A DNA stretch of 14,000 nt from NCBI GenBank assembly GCA_937906285.1, contig CALCWL010000429.1:1-14000 (forward strand), written 5' to 3'. Below the pieces are notes generated by a model, which did no database searches, had not been told where the DNA came from, and saw only the letters and a list, made by a program, of their open reading frames with translations. This DNA is from an uncultured Rhodanobacter sp. Its GTDB lineage: Bacteria > Pseudomonadota > Gammaproteobacteria > Xanthomonadales > Rhodanobacteraceae. Position 1 is the first letter of the stretch; each line of letters starts with the position of its first letter. The translations under genes and the position numbers were made by a program. This document shows, one piece after another, positions 13,146-14,000 of this stretch.

Positions 13146-14000
13146 GCCGCGCCCATCCCGATCACCGCGGCAAATGCCACGTAATGCGCCGGCGCCAATA
13201 CGCCGAACTGCTTCACCAGCCACCCGATCAACGGCGGCGTGATGCCGCCGAACAGCGCATAGGCGACGTTGTACGAAAACGACAGACCGGAGAAGCGCAC
13301 CGCGGGCGGAAACGCCACCACCATCAGCGCGGGCACCACGCCGACCACGCCGACGGCCAGACCGGCCAGCGCGTACAGGGCGAGGAAATGCGCCGCACCC
13401 GCCTGCAAGTCGAGATACAGCGCGTAGCTGCATACCAGCAAGCCGACCGCGCCGAGCAGCAGTGCGCGGGCAAAGCCGATCCGGTCGGCCAGCACGCCAT
13501 AGCCCAGGCAACCCAGCGCCAGTGCGATCGAGGCCACGGTGTTGCCGAGAAATGCCCGCGTCGGTGCGACGTGGAAGGCCGATTGCACCAGCGAGGGCGT
13601 CATCAGGATGATCACCAGGATCGCCGCGGTAAGCATCCAGGTCACCAGCATCGACAGCAGCACGCCGGAGGCATGGCGCTCGAACACCTGGCGCAACGGC
13701 AGGCCACTGGCCAGCTCCCGCCGCGCGTGCATCGCCTCGAACACCGGCGTCTCGCTGAGCCAGCGGCGCAGCCATACCGCGAAGAAGCCGAACACGCCGC
13801 CGGCCAGGAACGGCACGCGCCAGCCCCAGTCGAGCACCGCGGCAGGACTCATCCGGCTGTTGATCGTCGCGGCCACCAGCGAGCCGATCACGATGCCGAC
13901 GGTCAGCCCTGAAGTGAGGCTGGCGCAGGCAAACCCGACCCGTCGCGCCGGCACGTGCTCGGCCACGAACACCCAGGCGCCCGGCACTTCGCCGCCCACC
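13115..14000 (-). CDS. MHS-type MFS transporter, C-terminal part
   Basis: The frame runs off the right edge, so about 295 residues of a protein that is usually near 430 are visible, and the N-terminal four or so membrane segments are missing. The start GGEVPGAWVFVAEHVP (just after the edge), WGWRVPFLAGGVFGFFAVWLRR, the phrase SETPVFE, and GYGVLADRIGFARALL with the loop motif GxxxDRxG all point to the metabolite:H+ symporter group (ProP/ShiA/KgtP-like). Several hydrophobic segments follow, for example about 113-133, 150-168, 178-197, 205-228 and 243-262 of the visible part. It is an inner-membrane proton symporter whose substrate (organic acid or osmolyte) cannot be told. The last residues, KRGVSGEK, are encoded by the inverted repeat and are not conserved family sequence. 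Confidence 0.9.
   Translation of the reverse strand, partial: VGGEVPGAWVFVAEHVPARRVGFACASLTSGLTVGIVIGSLVAATINSRMSPAAVLDWGWRVPFLAGGVFGFFAVWLRRWLSETPVFEAMHARRELASGLPLRQVFERHASGVLLSMLVTWMLTAAILVIILMTPSLVQSAFHVAPTRAFLGNTVASIALALGCLGYGVLADRIGFARALLLGAVGLLVCSYALYLDLQAGAAHFLALYALAGLAVGVVGVVPALMVVAFPPAVRFSGLSFSYNVAYALFGGITPPLIGWLVKQFGVLAPAHYVAFAAVIGMGAAVKRGVSGEK

Noticed and set aside
12971..13912. 313-residue plus-strand frame opposite the MFS gene
   Set aside because: It is antisense to a recognisable transporter and has a His/Gln/Arg-rich composition typical of an antisense shadow.

Overview
The window is high-GC bacterial chromosome with core genes on both strands. It fits a gammaproteobacterium of the Xanthomonadales/Lysobacterales, perhaps Rhodanobacteraceae (Rhodanobacter, Dyella or Luteibacter type). 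The pointers are a GacA/UvrY-type regulator, the tpiA-secG-tRNA-Leu cluster, folP-glmM, an RNase E with a long disordered tail, and GC-rich intergenic palindromes. The genus is inferred from the sequence alone; no search was run.

Layout from left to right. (1) 1-2001 (+): the C-terminal part of RNase E, followed by a strong intrinsic terminator. (2) 2090-2743 (-): a GacA/UvrY-like response regulator. Upstream of it lies a gene-poor stretch holding one unrecognised 78-codon ORF whose ribosome binding site sits in a hairpin loop. (3) 3291-4697 (-): tpiA, secG and tRNA-Leu(GAG), with a terminator. (4) 4795-6280 (+): an SDR oxidoreductase and a DUF6445-like protein separated by one base, then a small lipoprotein (6379-6792). 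(5) 6844-10780 (-): an isopenicillin-N-synthase-like Fe/2OG oxygenase, glmM, folP and orn. (6) 10850-13046 (+): sbcB (exonuclease I), divergent from orn, and a DUF2461 protein. (7) 13115-14000 (-): the C-terminal part of an MHS-type MFS transporter.

Functionally this is mostly housekeeping: RNA turnover (RNase E, oligoribonuclease), DNA repair (exonuclease I), folate and amino-sugar synthesis (folP, glmM), glycolysis (tpiA) and secretion (secG). In many gammaproteobacteria folP-glmM-tpiA-secG-tRNA-Leu is continuous. Here a four-gene accessory block, including two Fe/2OG-oxygenase-like proteins and an SDR, splits it.

I see no defence island, CRISPR array, transposase or prophage. The points most worth a second look are the RBS-in-loop hairpin beside the GacA homolog, the SDR/DUF6445 pair inside the split cluster, and two long intergenic inverted repeats that supply stop codons or C-terminal residues to neighbouring genes.
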